From positions 1 to 61,817 of the forward strand of contig KN817685.1 in the NCBI GenBank assembly GCA_000827495.1: a stretch of DNA of 61,817 bases, read 5' to 3'. A program made the position numbers and the translations under genes. Of this stretch, positions 59,311 through 61,817 are shown piece after piece. The notes beneath the pieces were generated by a model. The model searched no databases and had not been told where the DNA came from. It worked only from the letters and a program-made list of their open reading frames with translations. Position 1 is the stretch's first letter. Each line of letters starts with the position of its first letter. This stretch comes from Hypholoma sublateritium FD-334 SS-4 (taxonomy: Eukaryota > Basidiomycota > Agaricomycetes > Agaricales > Strophariaceae).

Positions 59311-59639
59311 AGCGGCTCCTGGGGTGCGAGGATGTACACGGTGTGCAATATGGTGGGTCTTACCGTGTAGGCGCCGCTGCCAAGGCTCGACTCAGTCGCG
59401 TATGATGCACACCACGTGATGTTTCTATTCCGTCGCGTACAGCCGGACTCCGCGGTTGCCACTTGCATCAGTGAAAAATGGAAAAATGGATAACTATCAA
59501 TAACGTCTTATAAAGTCTCCGTAATACATAGAATTTACCATCATAGGAATAATCTGAAGATAACCTTACAACAATGGATATAAGGGGATTGTAGCGCTAT
59601 CCCAATTTTCGTAATTGCCGTCATTTTGATACACTTCTG
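59311..59639. other. Upstream region of CWF19
   Basis: GC-rich near the CWF19 start, then abruptly AT-rich from about 59470. No gene is visible. Confidence 0.4.
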
Positions 59640-60660
59640 TTATATCATGGTAATTTGTGTGAAACGCTATAAGGACATTGTAGTTCTTATTAGATATTTC
59701 CACCATAGTCGCTCAACGTCATGCCAGACAGTTGTTTACAATTTGCGAGACAACCTCAGAGAGTATGATGGTTTGAAGAAAGACTACAGTCAACTTGTAG
59801 TTCTTGCACGCTCTTTCAAATACGGTCGCTCAACACCAGATTCGTGGGGCGCTCATAAATTAAAGAAAACATTCGAGCATTGTNATAATTTTCAAAAAAG
59901 GCTACAGTCAAACTGTAACTCTTATACGTTATTTTAGACGCGATCGCTCAACGTCAGCCTGCCAGGCNCTTACAACTGGCGTGGTAATTCCAGAGAGTGC
60001 GATTGTTCAAAGAAAGACTTCCAACAACTTGTAGCTCTTGCGCGTTATTTCAAATACGATTGCTCAGCATCATATTTCCGGGTGCTTATAACTAAACTAA
60101 GAGATTCAAGGAATAGGATAAGTGAAGGAAATGTCACAGTCAGGTTATACCTCTCGCACGTTAATATCAACACGGTCGCTCAGCGTTTAACATGCTGGGC
60201 GTCTATAATCTAAATAACATATTTGACCCTGAGTATCGTTCAAATAAATGCTACAGTTAATTATAGATCTTACACGTTGTTTTTGATACGGTCGCCCGAT
60301 GTCAGCCTTCTGAGCGCTTAAAACATAGACAACATATTCGGTTAGGAGCAGGATTTAAAGATAGGCTATGGCCGAATTATAGATCCCACACATTATTTTA
60401 AAAAATAGTCGCTTATTGTTAACCTGCCAGCCGTTTATACTGCAGATGACAGATCTGAGCAGTAGAATCATTTGAGGCAAGGCTACAGTCAAATTGTAGT
60501 TCACACATGTTCTTTTGAATACGGTCGCTCAATATCAGTCTGCTGATAGTGCCTACATATTGTTCTAATAATGGTTGCTCGACATCAGTCCAGGGACCTG
60601 CTTACAATTTGTGTGACAATTTCAGGCATTATTGACATTCAACAAAAATCATTATTAAAA
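59640..60660. repeat. Minisatellite, degenerate units of about 117 bp
   Basis: The core TACAGTCAAATTGTAGTTCT (with variants) recurs near 59670, 59785, 59903, 60018, 60143, 60261, 60368 and 60483, spaced 107-125 bp. Each copy is followed by a block like ATACGGTCGCTCAACGTCAG and a less conserved block CTTACAACTT...GACAACAT. At least eight divergent copies are present and no coding frame is conserved. Ns at 59884 and 59968 lie within it. Confidence 0.8.
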
Positions 60661-60695
60661 TATGTAATTATGTAATTGATATGCGAACGGTCTAT

Positions 60696-61817
60696 TCAAA
60701 GGGGTACGCTTTCTTCACGAGCTGCCCTTTGTGCTAAAAGCTTGTTCCGGGATTTANGGCTATTGGTGGATGCACCATTATGGTGGGGGAAAATCTGTCT
60801 GTTGGAAATATGAGTCAAATCCACTATATGATGTGAAATTGACCATGACTACATACGTGCTCCACCATTTGAGTAAATTTTGTGAGCGTCTCTTTGCTGC
60901 CTGACCACATGGGGCCTCAAAGAAATCAACAACCAGCGCATACAGTGCACGGAAATTGAAGTGATTATACACCTCCATCCAATAGCCAGCATCTGTCAAA
61001 TTAAAGGCCAGCTTTGCGAGACAGTGATGAGACGACTTGATATAAACAAGGCTTACTTATTAATTGACATACCAGAACAGCAGCATAGGCAATCGAACGT
61101 GGAGTAACTCGACCATCCATGCCAAGAATGTTCGCAACATTACACTTAGTTGCTTTCTTCTGTGAATTCGTGACGCGTTGCTTTCTTCTGTGAATTCGTG
61201 ACGCGTTGCTGTTTTCTCGCTGCACCATTTTCATCTTCATCACTGAAAGATTCGGATGACGAAGGCGATATGAAAATATTAGAATATGTCTGGCAGGTAG
61301 AATGTAACAATATATTAGCGAGTGAAGAGCATTAACGCAATAAAATGAACCTTGACAAGTAAGCCACTTCGGAGAAATCCTTTCTCAACATTGTCAGGAT
61401 CACCTATTCCATAGGGGTAGAAACATCGAAGGAAATAGTCATCGGATATGTTGATGGTACCCGCACGGATTCCATTGCGGACCCTGTAAGCAAAGATTTA
61501 ATTGCANGGAGAACAATGGACGGACTGAGACTTACAATTCGTCATCCCAATCATATTCAATTGGACAGAGAAGGCGACCTGTTATATCGTTATGCATCCC
61601 GCGATCGCTTCTGCACTTCGTGTTCAGAGGAGGGTTAGGACTATATGCTAAATTGAGCCACAANGCGATTTCTTCCTTGATCCTTCGAACGTCATCGCTG
61701 CGAGCATCATTCGCACCTTTTTGCAACTGAAGAGAATGAATGAAAAGAGAAGGACAAAGGGAGAAGAAACGAGAACCACGACATACCTGCGTTAGATACA
61801 TATCCAGGTCGGTAGCG
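60696..61817 (-). pseudogene. DUF6698-type protein, 5' truncated by the window, frameshifted by a duplication
   Basis: Minus-strand exons run off the right edge. They read TDLDMYLTQ, then LQKGANDARSDDVRRIKEEI, then NTKCRSDRGMHNDITGRLLC and PIEYDWDDE. After an intron comes VRNGIRAGTINISDDYFLRC, FYPYGIGDPDNVEKGFLRSG and FISPSSSESFSDEDEN, then MDGRVTPRSIAYAAVL, FNLTDAGYWMEVYNHFNFRA, LYALVVDFFEAP, LLKWW and QIFPHH, to TGA at 60696-60698. This block order is that of DUF6698, a family common and multi-copy in mushroom genomes with no known function. A 28-bp tandem duplication at 61149-61204 shifts the frame. Without the second copy the frame runs straight into MDGRVTPRSIAY. Confidence 0.7.
61149..61204. 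repeat. 28-bp perfect tandem duplication
   Basis: A 28-bp unit beginning GTTGCTTTCTTCTGTGAATT is repeated exactly twice (61149-61176 and 61177-61204) inside an exon of the DUF6698 gene. The next six bases repeat the start of the unit once more (GTTGCT), which gives a short homology for slippage. Confidence 0.95.

Overview
The window is nuclear DNA of a filamentous basidiomycete, most likely an Agaricomycete. Genes are dense and carry many 47-60 nt GT-AG introns. The gene set includes a hybrid-kinase phytochrome, a TALE homeodomain factor, a class-specific P450, a GT61 glycosyltransferase and a DUF6698 protein, all typical of that group. I cannot fix the genus from sequence alone. GC content varies strongly: the methyltransferase and P450 block (21-28 kb) is very GC-rich, while the right end and parts of 8.7-11.4 kb and 28-30 kb are AT-richer. 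No bacterial features, CRISPR arrays, rRNA or convincing tRNA genes are visible.

Layout. 1.2-1.8 kb: a small intact tail-anchored membrane protein. 2.6-8.7 kb: a run of broken genes (a PH-domain gene fragment, an RS-rich/coiled-coil family fragment, a glycerol-3-phosphate acyltransferase on the minus strand and an unrecognised divergent gene), with several single-base Ns. 8.7-11.5 kb: no supported gene. 11.5-18.5 kb: the SIN/mitotic-exit scaffold Nud1/Cdc11 (12 exons, 1440 aa) and a TALE homeodomain protein. 18.5-21.1 kb: gene-free. 21.1-28 kb: a P450 with unusually long introns, head-to-head (97 bp apart) with an intronless RRNAD1/METTL25-type methyltransferase. 28-30 kb: a degenerate tandem repeat array, followed by about 5 kb of GC-rich DNA without genes. 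35.5-40.9 kb: USB1 and UreG head-to-head (98 bp apart), an unrecognised minus-strand reading frame, then IWR1. 41.4-47.8 kb: a histidine acid phosphatase and a BOR1-type borate transporter (minus), then an ABHD12-like hydrolase (plus). 48-54 kb: the phytochrome (19 exons, 1659 aa). 54.5-59.3 kb: a GT61 glycosyltransferase and the splicing factor CWF19 (minus). 59.6-61.8 kb: a minisatellite of about 117 bp units and a DUF6698 gene broken by a 28-bp tandem duplication.

The genes are mostly unrelated housekeeping and regulatory functions: mitotic exit signalling, U6 snRNA processing, nickel delivery to urease, Pol II import, splicing, boron transport, light sensing. They do not form a pathway cluster. 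The most informative unusual points are in gene structure. Two GC-AG introns sit inside active-site codons. One phytochrome intron lacks a GT/GC donor. A 60-nt intron in the homeobox gene is in frame and stop-free and interrupts the recognition helix. The P450 has a 12-nt microexon and kilobase-scale introns. Intact genes in the middle contrast with broken genes at both ends. Exon coordinates were derived by hand from frame continuity and splice consensus; every intact multi-exon model given with exon coordinates closes in phase.
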